Assembly: GCA_037481875.1 (NCBI GenBank)
Contig: JBBFKY010000009.1
Location: forward strand, 87,364-151,363
From: Desulfosoma sp.
GTDB lineage: Bacteria; Desulfobacterota; Syntrophobacteria; Syntrophobacterales; DSM-9756
Direction: 5' to 3'
Length of the DNA stretch: 64,000 nucleotides
This document shows positions 43,828 through 53,200 of the stretch, piece by piece (within the stretch, counting starts at the first letter, position 1; every line of letters starts with the position of its first letter). Under the pieces are notes generated by a model, which was not told where the DNA came from, made no database searches, and worked only from the letters and a program-made list of their open reading frames with translations. The position numbers were made by a program, and so were the translations under genes.

Positions 43828-46431
43828 CTATCTCTTCTCCACTTTTGCGGCCATCGTTGTGCCCGGAAGATGGGTCCCGCCGAGAACGCTTTGAAGTCGT
43901 TCCGCCGGCACGGCCACAAGCTTCAGGGGAAGATGGATGTTCAACGCCAAGCGTCCTGTGATTGCCCCCCCTTCAAAGACCACCGCCACCGTGTCTCCCG
44001 GCATGATTTCCAGGCGATAGGCATCCGTGGGGTTCATTTCAATCTCGCCGTCACAGGCCATCACCGCACGGGATTCCGGTGCCAAAAGAGGACCGAAAAA
44101 GGATGGGTACAGGCTTTCCTTGGCCGTGAGATGCAACGGAAATTCCTGACGCTTTTCCGCCGAAACTTCCGCCTTGACAGGCTGTGAAGGGCTCCAAGGC
44201 TTGTACACAGGAGGCGTGTCGGCAAAGAGAATCGGTGTACCTTCGTGATCCAAGGAAGGGCACGGCACTTGAACCGCCTCGTAACGGGCTCGACTGCGAT
44301 CCACTCCTGCGTACGCTTCAAGCCGGCTTCCCAGGGACTTGAACACCATGCCGGGTTCCTCTTCACTCAGTGGGGAACCGCCAAGGAAACGGGACCAAGC
44401 CGCCGCGGTCTGAAGCACCGTTCGAGATCCAGCGCCTGGGGTCAAGGCCTTCTCGGTCCACTGAACGCGGCGTTCCCCGTTGGTCAGAGAACCGTCTTTT
44501 TCCAAAATGGGCGTCAAAGGCAGCAGGACATGCGCCCCGACCGTTTCAGGGGGAGGCACCACGTCCTGGACCACTAGAAAGTCCAGAGGCTTGGCCAGAT
44601 TCAAAAGCGGTTGCCAACAGGCGTCATCGTAGGATTCCGCAGCCACATAGGCGGCCTTGATCCGTCCGGATGTCAAAGCCTCCATGACGGTAGTGTCCCA
44701 TCCCAAATCTCGAGCCCCCTGCATGTTGCTGGTGCCGAAGAGAGGCCAAAAGCCGCCGCCTTGTTTCCCAAAGCTGCCTTTGGCAAAGCCTAAAGTCATG
44801 AGGGCTCGCGTGAGATCGGCCACATCGAAGGCTTGAAGCACCCCCAAACCGGCCAAAACGGCCACGGTGTCCCGCGCCGCCAGCAGACATCCGGCTTCCA
44901 CCAGTTGCTCTTCATGAATGCCGGTGCATCTTGAAACTGTTTCCACGTCATAAGGGCCGGTCAGGTCTCTAAGGGCCGCCAGGAGGTCTGAACCGGCGTT
45001 TTTGTCCGTTCCTTTTTCGTCCAAAATGATGCGCACAAGGCCCAGGACCAAAACCGTTTCGGATCCCGGAACATACCGAAGGTGCACATGCGCATACCTG
45101 GCGACGGCCACATCATAAGGATTGGCCACCACGAGCTTGGCTCCTTTGAGCACCGCCTGACGGATGGCTACGCCCGCAATAGGCTGAGAAGCCGCCGGAT
45201 TGAGTCCCATGGCAAAGATAGCCGGCGCCTGGGCCAAGTCCTGTAAACTGTTGGTGGCTGCGGCTGTGCCCAGAAGTTCTCGAGCCGCTTTTTCAAAAAC
45301 CACCAGACCCGCAGGAGCCAAAAGACCTACGTTGTCGGTTTTGAAATATTCCCGAGCCAGACGATTCAGAACACAAAGTTCTTCATTGGTCAACCGGCCG
45401 TCTGTAAGCACGGCGATTTGATCCGGTTGGTAGCTTCGGAATTTTTCGGCGGCATACTGCAGGGCTTCATCCCAAGAAAGACTCTTCCAGCCGCCTCCGT
45501 TCTTGACGGCCGGTTGCCGAATCCTTTCAGAACGGGCCACGTAGCGCTTGAGGAGAAATCGGCCCTGCACACAGGCCTGACCTTTGTTGCTGGGGCCTTC
45601 CGGACTGGGTTTGATCTGAAGGATGGTTTCATCGGGGGTTTTTTCCAGCATCAAGCGGCAGCCGGCGCTACATACGGGACAAATGGCCGTGGACCAATGG
45701 GTTTCCAACTCCTTCTTGTAGAGGTCCGTTACAATGGTCGTTAAAGATTGGCAGACGGCTTCGATGGCGGGGCGTGTGTCCTGATGAAAGTCCGATAGAT
45801 TTTCTCGAAGCGCCCCCACGGGACACACATCCACACAGGCGCCGCAAAACTGACATCCCGACTCTTCCAAGGACCGTCCAAAGGGAGTGCCTACGGACTG
45901 ACGCCCGTCTTTGGATTCACGAAATACGATGGTGCGAGCGCCCCGCAGTTCGTGGCAGACGCGCACACAGCGCCCGCAACGCACACACAGGCTGTAGTCT
46001 CTCTCAAAATAGGAGCCGCCTGGCAATGGTTCCGGACGGCTGATGTCGGGGGCAGGGTAGGGGAAATCAATCCCTAAAGCTGCCACCAATTGCTGCAATT
46101 CACAGGTGCCGTTTCGAGGACACCCCAGACAGTGCCGCGGATGATCCTGAAGAATCAGCTGCAGCATCTCCCGGCGAAAGTCCAAGACCTTGCTCGTCTG
46201 GGTCTGCACACGAATCCCCTCCATCACAGGCGTCGTGCATGCCGCCGGCAGCCCTCGCTGCCCTTCGATTTCAACAGCGCACAAACGGCACGATCCACTG
46301 GGCTCCAAGGCCGGGTGAAAACATAACCGAGGAATATAAATCCCGGCCTCATCCGCGGCCTGAAGAATCGTCTGGCCCGCCTTTGCCTTGACTTGCTGGT
46401 CGTTGATCCAAATGTTGACGTCGCTCATCAT
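43828..46431 (-). CDS. NuoG-like 2Fe-2S/4Fe-4S molybdopterin-fold protein
   Basis: An 867-aa protein; the ATG at 46431 (or 46428) is preceded by AGGGG. Its N-terminal [2Fe-2S] domain has PRLCFHPALEPSGSCRLC. The His-ligated cluster is HCLGCPRNGTCELQ, followed by CVRCGRCVRVC and CQFCGACVDVCP (residues ~1-230). The MopB part starts with CPVCSAGCRLML. At the position where formate dehydrogenases carry the Mo ligand (Cys or Sec before H) this protein reads LLAPAGLVVFEK, so it is probably not a formate dehydrogenase but an electron-wire subunit like NuoG. It is the first gene of the six-gene operon, with no NuoE or NuoF. Confidence 0.82.
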   Translation of the reverse strand: MMSDVNIWINDQQVKAKAGQTILQAADEAGIYIPRLCFHPALEPSGSCRLCAVEIEGQRGLPAACTTPVMEGIRVQTQTSKVLDFRREMLQLILQDHPRHCLGCPRNGTCELQQLVAALGIDFPYPAPDISRPEPLPGGSYFERDYSLCVRCGRCVRVCHELRGARTIVFRESKDGRQSVGTPFGRSLEESGCQFCGACVDVCPVGALRENLSDFHQDTRPAIEAVCQSLTTIVTDLYKKELETHWSTAICPVCSAGCRLMLEKTPDETILQIKPSPEGPSNKGQACVQGRFLLKRYVARSERIRQPAVKNGGGWKSLSWDEALQYAAEKFRSYQPDQIAVLTDGRLTNEELCVLNRLAREYFKTDNVGLLAPAGLVVFEKAARELLGTAAATNSLQDLAQAPAIFAMGLNPAASQPIAGVAIRQAVLKGAKLVVANPYDVAVARYAHVHLRYVPGSETVLVLGLVRIILDEKGTDKNAGSDLLAALRDLTGPYDVETVSRCTGIHEEQLVEAGCLLAARDTVAVLAGLGVLQAFDVADLTRALMTLGFAKGSFGKQGGGFWPLFGTSNMQGARDLGWDTTVMEALTSGRIKAAYVAAESYDDACWQPLLNLAKPLDFLVVQDVVPPPETVGAHVLLPLTPILEKDGSLTNGERRVQWTEKALTPGAGSRTVLQTAAAWSRFLGGSPLSEEEPGMVFKSLGSRLEAYAGVDRSRARYEAVQVPCPSLDHEGTPILFADTPPVYKPWSPSQPVKAEVSAEKRQEFPLHLTAKESLYPSFFGPLLAPESRAVMACDGEIEMNPTDAYRLEIMPGDTVAVVFEGGAITGRLALNIHLPLKLVAVPAERLQSVLGGTHLPGTTMAAKVEKR

Positions 46432-46933
46432 GACCCCTGATTCTGTCGTTTTACCGTTCTCGGCGCCGGTCAAGAGAAAAAAATCACATTATGGGCCAAA
46501 AAAACAATCCAAAACACTAAGTTAAGAACCATGGGCGAAGTCGCCACACCCGGCTTTGGACCGACCTACCTTAAATGGAGAAGGGTCGCTTGTCAACCAC
46601 TTGCATCATGATTGTGTAGGTCGGCTCAAGGTAAAGTGTCTATGGGCAACCGCATTGTGCCTTGCGTCGGGCGGGTTTCTTCGATAAAGGAAAGCACGGT
46701 TGTTCGGCGCTTGGCGCCGGACGAACTTGACCCTGGGAGCGCGGGGGCGTCCCGCTCGCCCGAAAAGCGGGGCGCAGCTCCTCGTTCCCTGCAAAAGAGA
46801 CAGTTTCTGGCATGTAAGGGCGAGGCGTCGGCTCGTCCTTCCGTTGAAACGGCATAAGTTCCGTTGGTATGGTAAGTTCTCGAACACGCGCCCGAAGTAG
46901 CCGTGGGAGCGGACCTGGACGGTGGAGGCAAGC
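46432..46933. other. divergent intergenic region with GC-rich inverted repeat
   Basis: This stretch lies between the bifurcation operon (minus) and the phosphorylase gene (plus). It must hold promoters for both, but no clear -35/-10 pair was found. At 46702-46726 there is an inverted repeat (GTTCG, GCGC-TTG-GCGC inner arms, CGAAC). It is followed by a GC-rich segment to about 46790 with GAGCG...CGCTC symmetry that looks like another dispersed repeat type. Open frames here are shadows. Confidence 0.5.
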
Positions 46934-48550
46934 ATGAAGATCGCTTATTTCAGCATGGAAGTGGGCCTCAGTGAACACATTCCCACCTACAGTGGCGGGC
47001 TTGGGGTTTTGGCCGGGGATCACATCAAGTCCTCGGCGGACTTAAACATTCCCCTGGTTGCCGTGACCCTTCTTTATAAACGCGGCTATTTTATTCAGCA
47101 GATCAATGCCCTGGGACAACAAGAAGAACTGTATCCTTACTTTGATCCTCGAGCTTTCATGGAACCCTTACCCTTCAAGGTGACGGTTCCCATCGAAGGT
47201 CGAGACGTTCATGTGGGAGTCTGGAAATATAATCAAGTGGGTCAAAAGGGTCGAGTGCCCGTCTATTTTCTCGATACGGATCTTCCCATGAACCGGCCCG
47301 AAGACCGTATGATCACTCATTACCTCTATGGAGGGGACAAGCACACACGCATTTGCCAAGAAGCGGTCCTGGGCATCGGCGGCTATATGGTGCTCAAAAA
47401 ACTGGAACCCGGTGTCACCACCTACCACATGAACGAAGGCCATGCGGTGTTTTTGACCCTGGCCCTGCTTAAGGAATTCGGTGGCAACATCGAACGGGTT
47501 CGAGAAAAATGTGTTTTTACGACGCACACACCTGTGCCCGCAGGTCATGACATTTTTGATTACGGCATGGCCGAAGCGGTCCTTCAAGGGTATCTGCCGC
47601 CCAACATTCGAGATCTGGCCGGACGGGACGCTCTTAACACCACTCTTTTGGCCTTGAATCTTTCGCGGGCAAGCAACGGGGTGAGCGAATTGCATGGGGA
47701 GGTATCCCGGCAGATGTTTCCGGGGTTTGACATTGGGCATATCACCAACGGCGTGCACCATCTGACTTGGACCAGCCCCGAGTTTCAAGCGCTCTACGAT
47801 CAGTATTGTCCCGGTTGGCGTGAACAGCCTCAACAACTGGCCAAGGCTCGAAACATTCCCGACGATGCCGTTCGAGAAGCCAAGAAGGCGGCCAAGAAGC
47901 GTTTGATCAGCTACATCAACGCCATCTCAGGGGCCGGTTTCAGTGAAGAGCTTCTCACGGTGGGTTTTGCGCGCCGGGCGGCTTCCTACAAACGAGCCAC
48001 CTTGGTGCTGACCGATCTGGAATATTTGGTGAATCTTTCCTACGACCGGGTTCAATACATTTTTGCCGGAAAAGCCCATCCTCAAGACGGAGCCGGAAAG
48101 GAACTTATCAAGGAAATCGTGCATATCGCCAAGAAATACGAAGAGAAACTTCGCATCGTCTATGTGCCTAACTATAACATCTGGCTGGGAGCTCTCATGA
48201 CCCAAGGCACCGATGTCTGGCTCAACACGCCGCGTCGGCCTCGAGAAGCCTGCGGCACCAGCGGCATGAAGGTGTGTTATAACGGCGGGGTGAACATGAG
48301 TGTTCTGGATGGGTGGTGGCGAGAAGCCTGTCGAGATCGAGTGAATGGATGGGCGGTAGGTGACGACGAGGATCAAAGTGACGAAGAAGCGGCAGCCGAC
48401 CTTTACCGGGACATCGACGACATGGTAACCACGTACTACGCCAGCCCCAAGCACTGGATGCAGATCATGAAAAATTCCATCGCCGATGTCTGCCCCGTCT
48501 TCAACACCCATCGCATGGTCCTGGAATACCTGCACAAGTACTACCTGTAG
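46934..48550 (+). CDS. glgP: alpha-glucan phosphorylase, short form
   Basis: A 538-aa glucan phosphorylase releasing glucose-1-phosphate from glycogen or maltodextrin. The ATG at 46934 follows GGAGG by five bases. The N-terminus MKIAYFSMEVGLSEHIPTYSGGLGVLAGDH is diagnostic of the short thermophile-type family. HMNEGHAVF and THTPVPAGHD follow, and later FAGKAHPQDGAGKE and the pyridoxal-phosphate/phosphate region NTPRRPREACGTSGMKVCYNGGVNMSVLDGWW. It is monocistronic. It is the last clearly housekeeping gene before the gene-poor border of the accessory region. Confidence 0.93.
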   Translation: MKIAYFSMEVGLSEHIPTYSGGLGVLAGDHIKSSADLNIPLVAVTLLYKRGYFIQQINALGQQEELYPYFDPRAFMEPLPFKVTVPIEGRDVHVGVWKYNQVGQKGRVPVYFLDTDLPMNRPEDRMITHYLYGGDKHTRICQEAVLGIGGYMVLKKLEPGVTTYHMNEGHAVFLTLALLKEFGGNIERVREKCVFTTHTPVPAGHDIFDYGMAEAVLQGYLPPNIRDLAGRDALNTTLLALNLSRASNGVSELHGEVSRQMFPGFDIGHITNGVHHLTWTSPEFQALYDQYCPGWREQPQQLAKARNIPDDAVREAKKAAKKRLISYINAISGAGFSEELLTVGFARRAASYKRATLVLTDLEYLVNLSYDRVQYIFAGKAHPQDGAGKELIKEIVHIAKKYEEKLRIVYVPNYNIWLGALMTQGTDVWLNTPRRPREACGTSGMKVCYNGGVNMSVLDGWWREACRDRVNGWAVGDDEDQSDEEAAADLYRDIDDMVTTYYASPKHWMQIMKNSIADVCPVFNTHRMVLEYLHKYYL

Positions 48551-49188
48551 AGGCTGCCTTGGGGTGAAGACTTTCAGGAATCGGCGCCGCCTTAAGGGGC
48601 ATAAGCCTTCATGCAAACACAGCTTTGATCTTTTAGCGAGGCGAAGCCATGCCACGAGAAAGCCAAATATTGTCCGTACAGCCCAGATGTTGTCTTCATT
48701 GTTGATGCCCCTAAAGTGAAGAAAAAGATGAAAAAGGTTCCAGGCCCATAATCGAAATACTTTACCGACTTCGAACTTAACTTATAAAGCTAGACATATG
48801 CTTCCAGAAACAAGGGCAAAGCGGTTGATTCTATAGCCAATCAAAACTCAGGGGGTTCAGCTCTGCCGGCGTTCATTTCTTTCGTGTTGAGCGGCGCTCC
48901 TGCAAGAAGCTCATTGTGCGGGTCGCAAAACAATCCTTCTCACTGAAGTGTACCGTCGTCACGTAGCTTTGAATAGCGGCGGTCGTTTTAATGGCTTGCC
49001 TGAATACCGAGGCAAGGTATTATGCTATTTTTCCAGATTTACCCAATGGGAAAGAAAGGAAGCGGAGCAACCACTCATGTTACGTGGCGTACTGCAAAAG
49101 ATCAGTATAAATGGATACTTCTTAGTGGAGTCTTTGCTTTCAGGACAAGGTGAAAACAATCATTAAAGTTGTTACAAAAGGTGGAGCT
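48551..49188. other. gene-free stretch at left edge of accessory region
   Basis: About 640 bases with only short frames lacking initiation signals or recognisable content. The composition is less ordered than in neighbouring genes and no repeat of the GGGCGGAC family occurs. It marks the change from conserved genes to the accessory region. Confidence 0.5.
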
Positions 49189-49371
49189 ATGAACAGTCAA
49201 GACTACAATCGAGTCGTTGTTGTTGATGTAAAAATGCCCTTTTGGTCCATGGTGACCTTCATGGTTAAGTGGTCGATCGCATCCATACCTGCAATGATCA
49301 TTATCGTACTGATGGGAACCATCGTGTTTTTGGTCATTGGAGGACTATTCAACAGTATAGGCAGGTATTAG
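49189..49371 (+). CDS. small single-helix membrane protein
   Basis: A 60-aa frame from ATG 49189 (GGAG six bases before). A polar N-terminus (MNSQDYNRVVVVDVKMPFW) leads into a long hydrophobic stretch (SIASIPAMIIIVLMGTIVFLVIGGLF) that should span the membrane once, with a short tail. No family is recognised. The start signal and amphipathic layout support a real gene. It may be the first gene of a short pair with the frame six bases downstream. Confidence 0.5.
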   Translation: MNSQDYNRVVVVDVKMPFWSMVTFMVKWSIASIPAMIIIVLMGTIVFLVIGGLFNSIGRY

Positions 49372-49374
49372 CTC

Positions 49375-49593
49375 GTGAAAGAATCATTATGGCAGGCTTC
49401 TAACCCAAGTTTGTCATATTGCTATTTTCATTCGACGGATAAGGAAAAGGATTCCAAAGGTGGAACCATCTACTTTTTTCACGAGCAGGTTGAGTCCTAC
49501 AAGAAGGTCAGGCGGTTGCAGCGGAGGGCTCTTATCAATCTCCGAGAACAGGATCTAGAGCCTGAAAACCGTAATATTGGTAACACCCATTGA
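49375..49593 (+). CDS. hypothetical small protein
   Basis: A 72-aa frame with a GTG start four bases after the preceding small membrane gene. It is charged and soluble (SYKKVRRLQRRALINLREQDLEPENRN) with no recognised domain. Tight spacing hints at coupled translation, but it has no clear ribosome-binding site, so the call is weak. Confidence 0.3.
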   Translation: MKESLWQASNPSLSYCYFHSTDKEKDSKGGTIYFFHEQVESYKKVRRLQRRALINLREQDLEPENRNIGNTH

Positions 49594-50210
49594 AGAAAGT
49601 CTCGGCGGGCGATTCCGCGGCTTTCCCATCGATCATGAGAGTGAGCGGCTGTCGCTTCATTTCGCCTAGCTTTTGCGTACGCAATGTTTCGAAACAGGTC
49701 AACCTCGAAGCCGTGAACGGGAACGCATATGCCAGACGCTGCTGCTCGACTCGCTCAAATCCGAAAATGTTCGTACCGTGCGAGTAGAACCCATAAGAGC
49801 CTGAGCTTACAAACACCTTGAGGTGACAGAGACCTTTAAGACATGCGGCTTCAGCGAGACCGACATTGCCCGATCTTGAGCCTTGTACCCTATTTGAAGG
49901 GTGAGGCCGGGCTAAAGGCCCTTATGCAGAGTGGTTTGTATGGTGGTTTTCCCCACTGATTTAGCCTGCCTTGGCTAGCGAGGGCTGAACTGATCAACGC
50001 AGAGAGGCCATAGCGCACCTGGGCTTCAGGTTTTCGTGAAAGCGAAGTAAAACCTGATGCAAGGCGCTTAGGAGTGTGTAGCGAAAAAAGTTTAGGCAAA
50101 GGGTTAAAAAACAAGTGTTTTCAGTCGAGTAGTGAACTGGCTCCCTGTTGGGCATTATACTGGAATTGGATTCTTGAGGGGCAGGGAAAAGAGCAGTTGG
50201 GGAGGATGGC
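49594..50210. other. gene-poor spacer before the DISARM-like operon
   Basis: About 615 bases. A minus-strand frame (49535-49816) has no identifiable content and no start signal. The sequence near 49890-50110 is also without clear genes. The operon promoter should lie here, and the first gene has a good GGGGAGG site at about 50200. Confidence 0.4.
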
Positions 50211-53200
50211 ATGAGTATCTTCGAGTACGCCTCATCTGTAGTATCTGACTACCAGAACTATGTCCGCAGCTTTTTTAATATAGCTGATGAGCGGATAAGC
50301 CAAATAGTAGAGCAGGAATTGTTTGCTCTTGAAACCCTATGGCCAGAGGCTCTTGTCCAGCTGAACCCTCCCTATGAGCTAACAACATCGGTGGGTGAGC
50401 TTTGCCGGCAGAGCAAGCTACACCCGGCCTGTGCCGACATTTTCTGCGACGATAATGGCCGTCCCTTCATTCTCTACTACCACCAAGAAGAGGCTATTGA
50501 ATGCGCACTCCGGGGCGAGTCATACGTGGTTACTAGTGGCACCGGTTCCGGAAAGTCTCTGACCTACTTCATTCCAATCTTCGACGCGGTGCTGCGTGCT
50601 AATCCCGCCGAAGCGAGGGTGCGAGCGATAATTGTTTACCCTATGAATGCTCTTGTGAACTCTCAGCACAACGCGTTGCTGGAATTGAGAGATCGCTATG
50701 AGCGCCGGACCGGTCAGCCCCTCCCTGTTCGGTTTGCCAAGTACACAGGCCAAGAGAAGGGACCGGAGCGGCGCGAGATCCTGGATTGTCCGCCCCATAT
50801 CCTCCTCACCAACTATATGATGCTTGAGCTCATCCTTGTTCGGCCCCAGGAGCGCCACTTTGTCCACCGGGCAGTGGCCGGTATCGATTTTTTGGTCTTC
50901 GATGAGCTGCATACTTACCGTGGCCGCCAAGGCGCCGATGTAGCTCTCCTCATTCGGCGGCTGCGCCAACGCTGCGGCAACCCGAACCTGATCTACATCG
51001 GTACCAGTGCCACGATGGTTGGTGGTGAAGAAATAGGTAGCGGCGAGCGCCGCCAGGCCGTGGCCGACTTTGCCAGCAAGATCTTTGGCGTTACCGTTTT
51101 GCCAGGGAATGTTATCCAAGAGAGATTCAGGCCCCTTACTACGCTGGTCGGGGTAGACGCGCAGCCCTTGCGGGGAGCCGTTCAAGCCCCCTTGCCTGAG
51201 ACACTAGAAGAATTGAGAAAGCACCCCTTGAGCTGGTGGATAGAGCGGAATCTAGGCTTTCGTATTGCGCCGGACGGCACCAGCGAGCGTTGCCCGCCCG
51301 TCACCCTCTCTGAGGCGGCTCGCCGACTAGCAGAAGACACTGGTTTGGAGGAAGTCCGCTGCCGCGAGGCCCTTCGTGCCGCCCTTTTGCGCGGCACCAC
51401 TCTGAAGGTTGACGGCGACAATCCTCTTTTTGCCTTGAAACTGCACCAATTTGTTGGTCAGGGCCAGGCAGTCTACGCCACTTTGGAGCCACCCACAGTG
51501 CGCTATCTCACTTTGGAGGGCCAGTACTATGCCCCCGAAGGTGAAGAAAACAGGGTTCTTTTTCCATTAGAGTTTTGTCGCCAGTGCGGCCAAGCCTATT
51601 ACAACGTCTGGCTTGCTAAAGAGTCTAGCCTTTTCCTCCCGCGGGAGCCGGAGGGAGAATTCTTTGCCCCGGAAACCGAAATTATGCCCGGCTACTTAGT
51701 ATTAGCCGACGAGGTAGGGGACTGGACGGCCGATGCCGAACATTTGCCCCCCGAATGGCTGGATGACCGCGGGCGGGTGAAAAGCCACTACCGCCAGGGA
51801 GTTCCGCGCGAGGTATGGGTTAAGCCCGACGGTGCGCTAGCTTATGAAGAGTCCTCTGGGGCGATCCGCGCCTTTTTCCAGCCTAAGCCCTTCCGACTTT
51901 GCCTCGCCTGCGGCGAAACGTACTCTGGCCGTGATCGAGAGTTCCGGAAGTTAGGCCGGCTTTCTAGTGAAGGCCGGAGCAGCGCCACCACCGTGTTGAG
52001 CGTGGCCGCTTTGTTGCATGCTGCCCAGCACGGCATAAGGGAGGAACACCGCAAAGTCTTAAGTTTTACCGACAACCGCCAGGACGCTTCCCTTCAGGCA
52101 GGCCACTTTAACGACTTTGTACGCTACTCCCTGCTGCGGGCGGCCCTTTACAGGGCACTTGAGACCAAGGGCCAATTGGATCACGTAAATGTGGCCGATG
52201 AAGTGCTGGCTATCTTAGACCTTAGTCTGGCGGACGTGAGTAATTGCCCAGTGCACCCGCAAAGCCCAGTAGGGCGCAAACGCTGGGAGGCATTTCGGAC
52301 CCTCATTGAGTACCGTCTTTACGAGGACCTGCAGCGAGCATGGCGAGTCGTGCAGCCAAATCTTGAACAGTGCGGACTTCTGGTCATTGATTATCTGGGT
52401 CTAAAGGAATTATGCGAAGACGAAACTCGTTGGCACACTTGTCCGGTTCTAGCCCCACATACGGCAGAAAAGCGCTACCAAGTGCTTCATACCTTCCTTA
52501 ATTACATTCGCTACCACCTAGCCATCAACGCGCGCGTGCTCTCCGAACGCGAACAGCAGCAACTTAGGCGCCAGCTCGGTCAGAGTGAGGAAGAAAAATG
52601 GGTGCATGAAAAATGGTGGGAGCCCGACGAATGGCTCCGGCCAGCGGCGCGCTTTATCCTTTCCGGCACGACGGACTTGCGCTTGCAAAAACGGAGCTTA
52701 AGCGGGAAGACTCGACTCGGCCGGTACTTACGCCGAGATTTGAGGCTTTCGCCTGAGGCATACAATGAATTCGTGCTACAAATGGTGGATATCCTGTGTT
52801 CTCAGGGATTGTTGGTAAGACGCCAGGAGGGGGGCGAAGATTACATTCAGATCGAAGTCGGCTGCCTTCTTTGGCGACTGGGCGATGGTACGCCGCCTCC
52901 TCCCGACCCCGTGTATAGCCGCCGGGTGGAAAGCCCTGCCTACATTGAGGTCCAACGGAAGGTAAACGCCTTTTTCCGCGACTTTTACCGCATAGCCGCG
53001 GCTCACTTAAAAGGGATAGAAGGGCGGGAGCATACTGCCCAGATTTCCAACGACGTTCGCCAGGAGCGAGAGCAGCGCTTCCGGGAAGGGGATCTCAAAT
53101 GCCTTTTCTGTTCGCCCACAATGGAGCTGGGTATCGATATCGCTGACCTGCGAGTAGTGCACCTGCGTAACGTACCTCCTACTCCGGCTAACTACGCCCA

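Noticed and set aside
43828-46431. Formate dehydrogenase alpha subunit
   Set aside because: Fe-S layout fits both, but no Cys or Sec stands at the Mo-ligand position, so NuoG-like is the safer call.
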